Assembly: GCA_000310025.1 (NCBI GenBank)
Contig: FN648551.1
Span: 83,910-147,909, forward strand
DNA: 64,000 bases
Origin: Ectocarpus siliculosus
Lineage: Eukaryota > Sar > Phaeophyceae > Ectocarpales > Ectocarpaceae
Reading direction: 5' to 3'
Both the position numbers and the translations under genes were made by a program. This document shows, piece after piece, positions 34,561 through 44,952 of this stretch (positions within the stretch are counted from its first letter, which is position 1; each line of letters starts with the position of its first letter). The notes beneath the pieces are model-generated. The model had not been told where the DNA came from. It ran no database searches and saw only the letters and a program-made list of their open reading frames with translations.

Positions 34561-35600
34561 AAGACTGATGTCCTGAAAGCGGCTAGCCGATTTGTGCGGC
34601 GGTCCATGGTACAGTGGTCGGGAAAGGGATTGGGTTGGCGAGAAGTGACGCCATGCAGGCGAGAGTGAGTCTTTAAGGCTGGAATCGGGAGGCAAGGGAT
34701 CGGTGTGGTGAAGAGTCCGGCGGGGCATTAGATATGATGGCGGATGAAGGGTCGGGGGATGGGAGGCATGGCGCGCAGCGAGCATGAGTGGAACATGACT
34801 AAGGGAATACGGATTGGGCCCAGTCAGAATGTTTGCTGGACGAGAGATCGAATGGCCGAAGAAGGGTCGGGACAAGGGGTTGGTTCCGCGAGAAGCGTGG
34901 GTTGGGAAGAAAATTACTGAAGTAGGCAGGAATCCACCTGCACGCGAGATACCACGGTGGGCGAAGGGTCGGGTGAGGTAGCTGTTTCGTTCTTATCGAG
35001 GTGCGATGTCGAATGCAGCAACACAACTGGGTTGGAATGAAGAGTACGTGAGGTAGAGGGGGATCGTATTAGCCATGAGCTTGGTTGGTGGGGAGATGGT
35101 TCTATCGGAGGAAGGGGGAGCAAGGGCCGGTTTTGGGCGAACCTAAACGGTCGGTCCAGCCAAACCGGTGATGGCGTGAAATGCATTTTTCCTGGGGTCG
35201 GGAGTAAAGGGATCGGTGAAATCAAGGGCTCGAAAAAAGGAGAGACTATATTTGGGGGGGAGGGCGGGGAAACTCCTGGGGGGTTGCCAACACAGATGCT
35301 GCTGGTAGCCAAACCGAGGTGGGTTGAAAGTAGGCTTGCTTGGAGTGGAGATAATGGAATCAGTGTACTATAGCCAGGAGCTCGGATGGACACGTCACGG
35401 TATGATGGGGGGTGGCGGGGGGGGGCAGTGGCTGGGTTTGGTGACGAACGAAGTCCGGTGCAGCCCCGAAGTTGGAATGGCATGCAAGGGACAAGGTGCG
35501 GGGGGTAAGGAATCGGTGCAATCAGGAGCTCGGATTGAGGCCATAGGATACTTGCGTGTGCGTCCGAAACGTCTGCCCAACCAGATAGATAGTCTCGCTC
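34560..35600. repeat. Degenerate G-rich tandem repeats
   Basis: Diverged units share words such as ggatcggtg, gagctcgg/gagcttgg, ttggttggtggggagatgg and gggtttggtgacg, with spacings of roughly 100-250 bp. One related piece recurs at 37,130-37,260. The long Pro/Ser/Leu-rich minus-strand open frames here (34150-34875 and 34914-35483) reflect the purine-rich plus strand, not genes. Confidence 0.55.
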
Positions 35601-35779
35601 AGGGCAGATATCTGCTTAACGACGGGATGGAAACTCCATGTAACGTTAGTGTGTTTGTACACAACCACAACAGTTCACCCCACACAGTGACTGGCCGGCG
35701 AGGGAAACAGCGCATTTCAAGATATTCCGACTTCAAATCGGGGCCCAGAATGGAAGGAACACTGTAGATTTTTACTCAT

Positions 35780-37085
35780 GATTGTAAGAAGCCCCGTCAT
35801 GCCGCCTGGTAGTGTGTACGTGCGGCGGAAACGTGCGGTTCCCCCCAACACCACGCTCCTGCGCAAGAGGAGAAAGCTTGGCGCAAGCCGAAGAATCTGC
35901 TGCTGCTGTGGAGGGGGATTCAGCCCTGGCGGTGAACCTGCAGGTGCGCACAGGTTCCTCATGGCCAACATCGGTGCCTCCAAATTATGATAGGCCGAAA
36001 ACACTTGCCCAGTGGGTGAAGTCAGCCAGAGCCGAAATTCGCAAAAGACACTGGAATAGCCTTTTTATGCAGCTTCTTTCCATGAAAGCCAACCGGAAGT
36101 TCCAATCGTTGGGAGATGCCAGTCAGAATCGAGACTCGGAGGGAAACAACGAATGAATCTTGTTGAGCTTCCTCCTCGGAAGCCAAACGGAACTTCCACG
36201 GGCATCAAGGTGAACTTCCACTTTCACGGGGAATGAGTTGTTGGCTTGATGTCCGTGCAAGTCGACATAACTATTTCACTTCCATGACGACGGCTCACTC
36301 TGAAACGCGTCCTCCGTGCAAGATACTACTTTCTCCAATAGATTCGTGTATAACTTCCATGGACTTCTTGGATTCGACTTCATTCAATGGAAAGAAAACA
36401 TATCAATTACCATGAGTATTTCGTTCAAGTTTCCATGGGACGAAAAATTGTAACTAAGAACATCTTCCATACGGGATGGAGAGGGTTTGGGTATTCATTC
36501 ATGGAACGTTCGGGTATTAACGTATTGATGGAGTAGTCATCATGTCGAGCTGTAGTGTAAAGAAATTCTTTAGCTCTCTTCGCATGTTCCATGAAGAAAT
36601 GTTTCGGAAACCAGCGGGCAGTAGTGGCAAAGGTGACCGGTCTCTATTTACGGTCCATACCTTCCACCAAACCTGGTTGTCAAACTTCCAAGTCGTGGAG
36701 ACTAGTTTTACCTCACATCTTTCAATATATATAGTCCATGGCCTTCATCGAGGGCACCTTTCACGGTAATTGGGCGGACACGGGCTATTTTCGCGCCAAT
36801 TCTGCTTACCCGTGGTCGAAACGAAACTGCGAATATTGTCTCTTCAATACAAACATTCTTCGTGCAGCGGACCAGGGAGTGAAACGGATATTGAAGAATC
36901 GTCGGAGCATCAACCTCGAGACAAAATAATCTTAGCGACACTGTTTTGTTTTCCACACCATGCACCCAACAGTTAGCAGAGATGGTTTCACTCCACCCCC
37001 ATGATCTTTATTGAGTGCTCTTTCACTCGAATTCGTACGGCCCCTAACTCTCAGAATGGCACTCAGCAATGTCGGGTGAACCACA
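35780..37085 (+). repeat. Diverged interspersed repeat, copy 1
   Basis: It begins near gtacgtgcggcggaaacgtg and ends near actcagcaatgtcgggtgaa. Similar blocks recur in the same order and orientation at 38,100-39,840: the tacgtgcggcgg start, a gacaccugg-like block, aacttccac words, and the tail tttcactcc.cccc.atgatct...gcgatgtcgggtg. No protein domain is visible. The copies are strongly diverged, so the repeat is old. Confidence 0.6.
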
Positions 37086-37276
37086 CCACAAGGTAGGAAT
37101 GAAAAGGAGGCATATTATATATGTTTTTTAAAGCCTTTGAGGTGTAGGGGACAAGGCACCGGTGTAGCGAGGAGCTTGGTTGGTGTGGAGATGGTACTAA
37201 GGGGCAACGCTTGGAGTTGGGAGGTGGTTAAAACCTCGGATGAAGGGGAAATGGCATGAAAGGGAGGAGGGCTGGC

Positions 37277-37516
37277 AGTGCCACAGGTGGACGTCCACCC
37301 CCCTTCCCCACAATGTCGGATGCCCTCGCCCTCCTGTGGAGGCCTTGACAAGGTCGAACACCTTGGAGAAGACAACCAAGGCCTTGAAATGGGAGAAATC
37401 GAGTTTTTTTTAGGCCTTGGTTGTCTTCTCCAAGGTGTTCGACCTTGGCAAGGCCTCCACAAGGGGGCGAGGGCATCCGACATTTTGGGGAAGGGGGGTC
37501 GACCTCCACCTGTGTA
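37277..37516. repeat. Near-perfect palindrome with arms of about 105 bp
   Basis: The arms 37277-37384 and about 37411-37516 are close to perfect reverse complements. Both contain the word gtcgaacaccttgga on one strand or the other. A loop of about 27 bp contains tgggagaaatcgag and a T-run. This can form a very long hairpin and is the form of a foldback transposon. Part of it is copied beyond the adjacent assembly gap. Confidence 0.85.
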
Positions 37517-37735
37517 CGGCATGATGGACCGATTACCGAACCAACACCAAACGGCTCTTGAACCGGTTCTTTGGTCTTCGAACCGGCAGCTTTGGCCAAC
37601 GTACAAGCGCGTTGGATCGCTGGATCGTGTCGATTTGGTTTGTGTGCGTACATCAGTACAGTAGTACAGCAGTAGCACCGACGAGCGTGACGTACATAGC
37701 GACATCGATAACAGCATAACCGCACTGTTGTGTGT

Positions 37736-37740
<5 letters not shown>

Positions 37741-37802
<62 letters not shown>

Positions 37803-37808
37803 TCTCTA
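37741..37808. repeat. (CT)n microsatellite abutting the gap
   Basis: A CT dinucleotide run of about 68 bp, with one G interruption, runs directly into the block of Ns. Confidence 0.97.
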
Positions 37809-37908
37809 NNNNNNNNNNNNNNNNNNNNNNNNNNNNNNNNNNNNNNNNNNNNNNNNNNNNNNNNNNNNNNNNNNNNNNNNNNNNNNNNNNNNNNNNNNNN
37901 NNNNNNNN
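37809..37908. other. Assembly gap of 100 Ns
   Basis: Exactly 100 N characters, a conventional placeholder for a gap of unknown size. The flanks are a microsatellite on the left and a copy of the palindrome arm on the right, both sequences that commonly break assemblies. Confidence 0.98.
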
Positions 37909-38041
37909 CCTTGAAATGGGAGAAATCGAGTTTTTTTTAGGCCTTGGTTGTCTTCTCCAACGTGTTCGACCTTGTCAAGGCCTCCACAAGGGGGCGAGGG
38001 CATCCGACATTTTGGGGAAGGGGGGTCGACCTCCACCTGTG
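37909..38041 (+). repeat. Second copy of the palindrome loop and right arm
   Basis: This matches 37382-37514 with about two substitutions, then diverges at tgtggctggg versus tgtacggcat. It is either a second foldback copy whose left half is lost in the gap or a local misassembly. Confidence 0.85.
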
Positions 38042-38099
38042 TGGCTGGGTTTCGAGGCGAGCGAAGTTCGGAATAGCTACTAAGCTGGAAGGCCTGGAG

Positions 38100-39840
38100 A
38101 GGGCCTAGCCGTGGCGTACGTGCGGCGGGAACGCGCAGTTCCACCAAGACCGCCAACCGCGCAAGGGAAGAAGCTTGACGCACGCCAAAGAAACCACCGC
38201 CGAAGAAACTACCGCCGTGGAGGGAAGTTTTTCCCTCGTAATGCAGTGAAGTCGCGGGAAAGTGCGCGCAAGTTCCTCGTGGTCTATGTTGGCCCGCTCA
38301 ACTTTGATTGATTGGCCGAAAAATCACTTTCCGTTGGCGTTAGCTTGAGTCCAAACTCGCAAAGACACCTGTATTGTCTATGTGTCCACCTTCCTTAGAT
38401 GGAAGTCAAACGTAGCATCCATCCGGTAGGAGGCGTTAGCCGGAATCAAGATTCGTACAGACAAGGAAAAGTGTGTTCAGCTTCCTAGCCACGCGATACT
38501 TCCGTTGAAGTCACGAAACTTCCACGGAGCGCGACTGGTTCACCTACTTTTAAGGTATCTTCTTTTCTTCCTTCCGTGGGAGTCGATTCCACCTTCCAAA
38601 CGTTCCATGATAAGTGACAAATCTGAAACCCTCTGTAGTAGTCGCTACCCCTTCCGTGAAAGGTTTCATAGCTTCCAAGACGTTGTTCGATTCGCCTCCC
38701 ACATGAAACGAACGCAACATCAGTTTCCGTTACAGATAATAATATGTATCGACTTTGGTGGGCGATGTGCCGCGCAAAACCTCATTTCAGAAGATCAACA
38801 AACACATGGCCCTGGGTACAAGCCCAATTTGCTTGAGCCCGTTGACATATTTTTCAAATTGTATATATTCGAACATCCGCAATAACCTAACTTCCATTCA
38901 CTGCCGGAATCACGGTTTCCTACGTAGTCAACAAAACGAATCGAATTCATCTCAGAACAAAACAATCTGTCCTGACATAGCTTTGGAAAGAAACCTTGCA
39001 TGTCACCAGACGACACGTTAGTCACTCTGCAGTGAATACATTTGTTTACTAAGAGGTTGAAATTTCGATCGGACTAGCATCATACCGTGCGTAAGGCTGC
39101 ACAACGCCTCGCTCTCCTGGCAGTGTGAACTATTGTGAATAGTTTTTTCGCTAACGGTCCATTCTTTTCATGGGTTGGATATGTTCCGTGTGCATGCGGT
39201 ACATACATGCAGTATGCACAAAACGTTTAGACAAAATTACTATGTATCACGTGAGCACACAAGCTTTTACTCCATTCCTCATAGACAAAAGTTTCCCCTA
39301 CCGATTCACTACTCTCCTTATGAGTTGATCGACGCGCTAATTTTCACTGGTGTCTTTGTGACAATGTCATTTTCACTCCATCTCGTGTTACCTTCAGCAC
39401 CCCTTCCACAACGCATGAGCTACACCACTCACCGCGTACGGAATGTTTTTCTCCTCTGTACCTTCCCGCAGAAAGTTGAGGTTAGGCATGGGGACAATAT
39501 AAGCCTAGGACGTACCCCGATGACGATTGAAACCCGTTGCTTCCTGAAACACGGAATGTAAACACGTTAAACAAGTTTGCGAACTCTCCGAGAGGGCCCT
39601 CGGAGTTGGACTCCCAACGATATACGCCCCACACACTAACAGTTTCCAGAGCGGATGTCGTGCCCAAGTACCACCGACAGCTTTCAAGGGTCTCACTTCA
39701 CTTGGTAGGGACTTTAGTAGCGTGAGCGATCTGTTTTCACTCCGCCCCAATGATCTATAGTACAGTTTCACTCTGGTTGGAGTATAACCTATGACTGTCA
39801 CAATGTTGTTCTGCGATGTCGGGTGCAACCACGAACGGTT
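38100..39840 (+). repeat. Diverged interspersed repeat, copy 2
   Basis: This is the direct-orientation partner of the repeat at 35,780-37,085, starting at gtacgtgcggcgggaacgcg and ending near tgcgatgtcgggtgcaacca. It is longer than copy 1 and rich in aacttccac/ttccatggaa-like words. No coding domain is visible. Confidence 0.55.
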
Positions 39841-39989
39841 TTCCTGCTCCAATCATCCGGGTTCACCCAAATGCAGCCCTTACCCCACCCTACCTTACCC
39901 AGTGGTGTGGCCGAGACTGCATTCTTCAGTGCACGTCACACGTCGCCCAACCAGGCTATTATTTCGCTCGTAGGACCAGTAGATAATAT

Positions 39990-40138
39990 GTACAACACAG
40001 TGAGCCCGACACCGCGGAGGCAGAAATCTCCAACGACCCTGAGCTGAGGCGCAAGCTGGTCATCCACCATGCTAGCATGTGCCTCAGCTCGGGTTCGTTG
40101 GAGATCGCTGCCTCCGCAGGGTCGGCCTCACTCTGTTG
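39990..40138. repeat. Inverted repeat with 59-bp arms
   Basis: Arms at about 39991-40049 and 40080-40138 are reverse complements at close to 90 percent (shared block gaggcag..atctccaacga and cctgagctgaggc), separated by about 30 bp. One plus-strand frame stays open across both arms. The overlap with the start of the repetitive coding region downstream may be coincidental. Confidence 0.8.
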
Positions 40139-41858
40139 TTTTTAGGATGTGCGCGGTACATGGAGAGGGGGGGGTTGCAGGATAGAGAGAGAGATGGGGC
40201 CAGGGAGAGAGAGTGTAGGGATGCCAAGTCAGCGCCTTCGTTGTGCGAGAGCAACATCGAGCACTACTCCGAACCTCCCGTCGCCGCCCAACCAGTAGCC
40301 AACAAGCCCATCGCTGCCGGCGTCAACGCCATTCCCGTTGCTGCCACTCAACCAGAAATCGCCGACGTCACGGCCGCCTCACCCACCGCCCCGGCAACCA
40401 TACCTTTCCCCGCTGCTGCTGCTGCAGCTGCCTCCAACGACGGCGACGGCGACAAGACCACCGCTGCCGCCAACGATGTTCCCGTTTCTGCCGCTCAACC
40501 AGCAATCGCCGACGTCACGCCCGCGTCCCCCACCGCCCGCAACAGCGCGCCTTTTTACATGCTAACGATGGCGACGGTGACGAGACCACCACTGACGCCA
40601 ATGCCATTCCGGTTTCTGTCGCTCAACCAGCAATCGCCAACGTCACGTCCGCGTCCCCCACCGCCCCCATTAGGGCGCCTTCTGCCCCTGCTGCTTCTGC
40701 TACTGCCTCTAAGGACCGCGACGAACACGAGGCCACCACTGGCGCCAACGCCGTTCCCGTTGCTGCCGCCCAACCACTAATCGCCGACGTCACGGCCGCC
40801 TCACCCACCGCCTCAACAAGCATGTCTTTCCCCGCTGCTGCTGCTGCTGCAGCTGCTGCTAACGACGGCGACGGCGACAAGACCACCGCTGCCGCCAACG
40901 CCATTCCCGTCGCTGCCGCTCAACCAGCAATCGCCGACGTCGCGTCCGCGTCCCTCACCGCCCTCAAAAGCGCGTCTTTTCCACTGCTGCTTCTGCTGCT
41001 GCTGCTAACGACGGCGACGGCGACCGCGACGGCGACCGCGATGAGACCACCACTGGCGCAAATGTCATTTCTGCGCATACTGCTACCACTGCTACCACTG
41101 GTTCCGCTACGACTTCATATGAAGCGGGCGAGGCACCAGTGCCAGTCCCGAACTCGTGGACGGTGAAGACGAAGAAAGGCAAGCGCGACAACAACCGCAA
41201 CGGTACCAGCGACAACAACAACGGCCACGGTAACGTCAGCAACAACCACAACAACAAAAACAGCAACAACAGCCATAACAACAGCAACAACAGTCACAAC
41301 AACGGCCACAACAGCCACAACAACGGCCACAACAACAACAACGACCGCAACGGCAACGGCAACGGCAACGGCAACTCGTACTCCCCGCCCGACAAGCAGT
41401 ACCACAAGCACACAGTCTTGAGGGTCGGAGAGGTATTGTTCGGCAAACCGCTGAGCCCGCGGAAGACAGAGATGGTTTACGCCGCGCCCGCCGCTGGCTC
41501 CGAAGTGTTCGCAACCCCCACCGGAAGGGTGCCCTGGGATGAGGAAGGGCGGGCAACGGGTCCCCTCCCGCAGAAGCAGCTGACCCTCCTCGCTGCCAAC
41601 GAGCGACTGATGGCCAAGGTCGAGGACTTTCGTTCCGAAATCATCCTGCGGAGGTTGGTGAAGAAGAATGCTTTGCGTGAGGGTCGGACACTTAAAAAGT
41701 CCAAGATTTCCACCTTGATGGGCTTCTTGCCGTTTGGGAAGCGCGGCTTCCTCCACCGGCGAGCGCGGGGGCGCGCGGAGGCCCACCTGGGGGAGGCCAC
41801 GCTGAAGCTCACCAGCAAGAGCATCTTGGTGCGTTGGAGGACAGCAAGAGTCTTATAG
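40079..41858 (+). pseudogene. Repetitive Ala/Thr/Asn-rich protein region, frame broken
   Basis: Five degenerate units of about 50 residues carry the core QPAIADVTAASPTA followed by an Ala run and NDGDGDKTTAAANAIPVAAA. They are followed by a unique region (VPNSWTVKTKKGKRDNN), a long Asn/His/Gly/Ser tract (41,160-41,380) and a basic C-terminal part ending at 41858. The periodic protein is read in three successive plus-strand frames that switch near 40,550 and near 40,980. Both switches fall at T-runs (CTTTTTA and CTTTTCC), where a one-base indel or sequencing error would do this. The frame 40079-40780 supplies the N-terminal part, but its true start is unknown. No enzymatic domain is seen; a disordered, scaffold-like protein would fit. 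It is either a pseudogene or a gene with two homopolymer errors. Confidence 0.55.
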
Positions 41859-43367
41859 CTGTAGTGTCAGGGTTCGTTAGGTAGATGTTGGTCGGGATGA
41901 TCCTCATGACTTTGAGTTGGTCCAAACGGGTGGAGTTCTCGCCTCTTTTTCTCGATTGATCTCACCATATGCTCACGCCCCCCTCGCGCCTGGTAACTAG
42001 CGTATCCCCCCTCCGTTGGTCGGTGCGCTCCCCTTCTCTGCTTTGAGCACGTGTTCGGTGGTAGAAGTCGGACGCAGTGGCAGAAGGAATCATAGGAAAA
42101 CGAAGAACTTCTCCCCCGCCAACACTATCTACAGAGAACCATGTCCCCGAACACTTCCCCTTATCAACCGTGTTCGTGTTCGGTACCCCCTACAATATTC
42201 ACCTCACAGGAGGTATCGGTCGACGGCACCGTCGTTCTGCGCAAGAAGGGACCATCATTTTTTGGCTTTCGGAGAACCGACCCTAGCTACGAACTCCAAG
42301 TGATCGAGGAGGGGATCGAAGTATCCCGAAGAGGGGATTTCGTCTGGGGCGTCAAGGCTGAGGACATATTTTAGCAAGTGCCCGCCGAAACCACCGCGTC
42401 CAGTTTTTTTTTTTTCCGTTTTCTTTCATCCCCAAGAGAGCCTTGCGCTACTTAATTTGTACTTTCTGTAAACATTTAGACACTGAATCGCAAGTTTTGC
42501 GACTTTCGTAGGAAGTGCAAGGGGGCTCTGCCCTGTGGACGAAAGAAGATGTTGCAAGAAGTTTTCCTTGTGAGGGCCTATTTAGCGGCTTTGTTTCGCA
42601 ATGCCCTGCATGCAACACGGAGGTGATGACGCTCGTGTGGTGCCGACCGAATCCCGTTTTACATATTTTCTCTCGATTCTTGGCGTGGTTGCTGCTTCAT
42701 CAGTCCTTCTTGTCGCTTGCAGGACAACCTTATTTCCGAATTCTGCGATCGAACGGTGGAGGATAGGAACCCGTATCGTCGTCATGTGAAGTGGCTGCTC
42801 CTGCTCCTATAGTGCAACATGTATAATAAACGGAAATCAAAATGTTTGACCTCGCGACCTGACCCAGATTGGAATCAGAGACAAACGTTCGAGCCATTCC
42901 GTTGATTGCCGTTGCGTGGAAACTTTTTTTCTCACCAACCGCACACAAGGAGTTGGTGGTAGGGTCGGCTTGCTGCTGCAAAGCGCAATGTAGCATGTAG
43001 CAGTTTGTTTATTTTTTCTGACGTACGGAGGAGACATTTCCGTGCCACGAAAAAACATTTTGTCGCCTTTGCATTCGGTGATGTGGAGGGGTAAATTTGT
43101 TGCGCATACCGTAAGTAGTAGATAAGGTGTGTGCGTGTTCGTTTCGGTTCCCCCGAAGCACAGAGTCGCCGCCATCGAGTTTTTACTTGTTTGCCTAGCC
43201 GAGTTTGGGCTATTTAGCAGCTTTTTTTCGATTAGTCGTGCACGCAGTGCCCACACCGTTTTATCACGGAGGAGGCGAGGTCATGGTGCTCGTTGTCATT
43301 CCGGCCTGTTCTTTTTTTTTCTTGGTTCGTTCGTGTTGTGGCTGCTTCATGATCGCTTTCGTGTTGT
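41859..43367. other. No confident gene
   Basis: A plus-strand frame ending at 42374 (GFRRTDPSYELQVIEEG...VKAEDIF, stop) looks like a possible terminal exon, preceded by an acceptor-like ttcacctcacag at about 42,210. I cannot name a family. The remainder shows nothing. Confidence 0.3.
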
Positions 43368-43632
43368 AAGGAAGGTTTGTTCGTCGAAGCAGATAGAATA
43401 AACTGGTGTTTATTTTGTAAGAGTCGAATTAGAATTTGGCTTCATTTTCTACCGGAAACCCAGGGTCACGGTGTTTGGAATTATTAGTCTGGTAGTTGGG
43501 GGTGTCATTCCGTGATCGAGTCCACGCAGGGGCTGTAGCAAAGTCGGGTAACGTGTGACAGCTACAGAGCGCGTGAAGCAACGGAAGGACAGCAGCAGCC
43601 GCCTAACGCAGTAGCGGCGGCAGTTTAGAAAA
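43368..43632 (+). repeat. Split direct repeat A1 (left terminus)
   Basis: It begins aaggaaggtttgttcgtcg and ends gcggcggcagtttagaaaa. It matches A2 at 49155-49420 nearly perfectly. A TATAAA-like box (tccatataaagg) follows at about 43,686-43,697, a plausible promoter position for transcription of the element. Confidence 0.93.
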
Positions 43633-43806
43633 GGGCGGGACGGGACACGGCGCAAGCATTGGGGAAGCGACCAGCACGCGACTCTCCATATAAAGGTGTG
43701 TACTCGTGTCCAACATCCATCGTGTCGGCCGTGTTCCTATTCGCGTCCCGCTACTCTTGTGACCTCACCGCTGCGTGCATTTAGCACGAGGGGGGAGGGT
43801 GCAGTA

Positions 43807-44133
43807 AGATAAGCGGCGGCAAGCCACCGCAGTCTCGCTCGCCGCGCCGCTCAGATAGGTCCCTTCCCAAACATGGGATGCGGTTCATCCCAACCGAGAC
43901 GTACTCTCGCTGAAGAAAAAAAATGCGGTTCGTCCCAACCGAGACGTACTCTCGCTGAAGAAAAAAAAATTAGATAAGCGGCGGCAAGCCACCGCAGTCT
44001 CGCTCGCCGCGCCGCTCAGATAGATCCCTTCCCAAACATGGGATGCGGTTCATCCCAACCGAGACGTACTCTCGCTGAAGAAAAAAATGCGGTTCGTCCC
44101 AACCGAGACGTACTCTTGCTGAAGAAAAAAAAA
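43807..44133. repeat. 165-bp tandem duplication in the element's 5' region
   Basis: Copies start at 43807 and 43972 (agataagcggcggcaagcca). Each contains a short internal duplication, atgcggttc.tcccaaccgagacgtactct.gctgaag plus an A-run, so that motif occurs four times. The GC-rich start can fold (agcggcgg with ccgcgccgct). Confidence 0.92.
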
Positions 44134-44694
44134 TTCAACGGCAAAAAGAAAGAGCGGGGCCTGTTGTATGGTCGCACGCTGACTTGTCGCGGTTGATAGC
44201 AGCCATTGTACTGCACGGGGTGGAGGAACCCTGCGGCATCGGACATAACCAATCGACCCGCGGCAGTAGGGCATGATGCTGTCACGAGTATGCACATGAG
44301 GCAGGTGCCTTGTTTTCTGTTTCCCCCGGCTTACTAGGGACTACTTGCCGGTACAATCTTGTCTGTGCCGCGCACAGAGGGGCATATAGCTGAAGGAATC
44401 GACGATAATATGCCCACTCACGTAAGCAATCGTCTCCACGGATGGTATCGACAAGTCCCCACTGATGGTATCGACAAGTCCCATGGCATACAAAGCGGCC
44501 GCATACGTAATCGGAAAGTGCATTCAACAGCATTCACGGGAACGGATAAAAGCAAAAACACATGCATGCGAGAGAAAGACTCAAGGAAAAAGACTGAAAA
44601 ACAAAGAAGACGAGAAAAAAAAACGAGACAGCGAACTACGTGCTGTATGCATAAGGAAAAAGAAGATGAGAAAAAAATAGGGGGGGAGATGAAA

Positions 44695-44773
44695 GTGACA
44701 CGCGAGGTTCGAACTCGCGAGGAACGTCAGGTAGCGGTCCATGTGAGTGCATCACGGTCTCGAGGGGCATCAC
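44695..44773 (-). ncRNA. tRNA-like sequence (weak)
   Basis: On the minus strand a perfect T-arm (GCGAG TTCGAAC CTCGC) is followed by GTGTCAC, and GTGATGC lies 79 nt upstream. These two 7-mers pair fully if G-U is allowed, like an acceptor stem. The T-loop matches a B-box. The D-arm and anticodon arm do not fold convincingly and the A-box is poor. I regard it as a possible degenerate tRNA or tRNA-derived element, not a functional tRNA. Confidence 0.25.
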
Positions 44774-44952
44774 GTCAAATTTATTGCCGTTGTGACACAA
44801 ACCTTCTATAAGAATACGTCACGTCCATCGACGATTAAGCGACCAAAAACGCCCGGACAGCAATTTGATGCATGCCAAAAACTCGTCAACCTGCCGTAGG
44901 ATTGTCTATGCGGAAGTGATTTCAATGAAAAAAAAAAAAACAAGGACACGCA

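Noticed and set aside
34150-35483. Two long Pro/Ser/Leu-rich minus-strand open frames
   Set aside because: The plus strand is purine-rich and repetitive here, which keeps the complementary frames open. No domain or splice pattern.
37728-38083. Open frames of Leu-Ser repeats running into unknown residues
   Set aside because: They are translations of the (CT)n run and the N gap, not genes.
41115-41786. Val-rich minus-strand open frame opposite the Asn-rich tract
   Set aside because: It is the antisense shadow of the AAC/GGC repeats in the plus-strand repeat-protein region.
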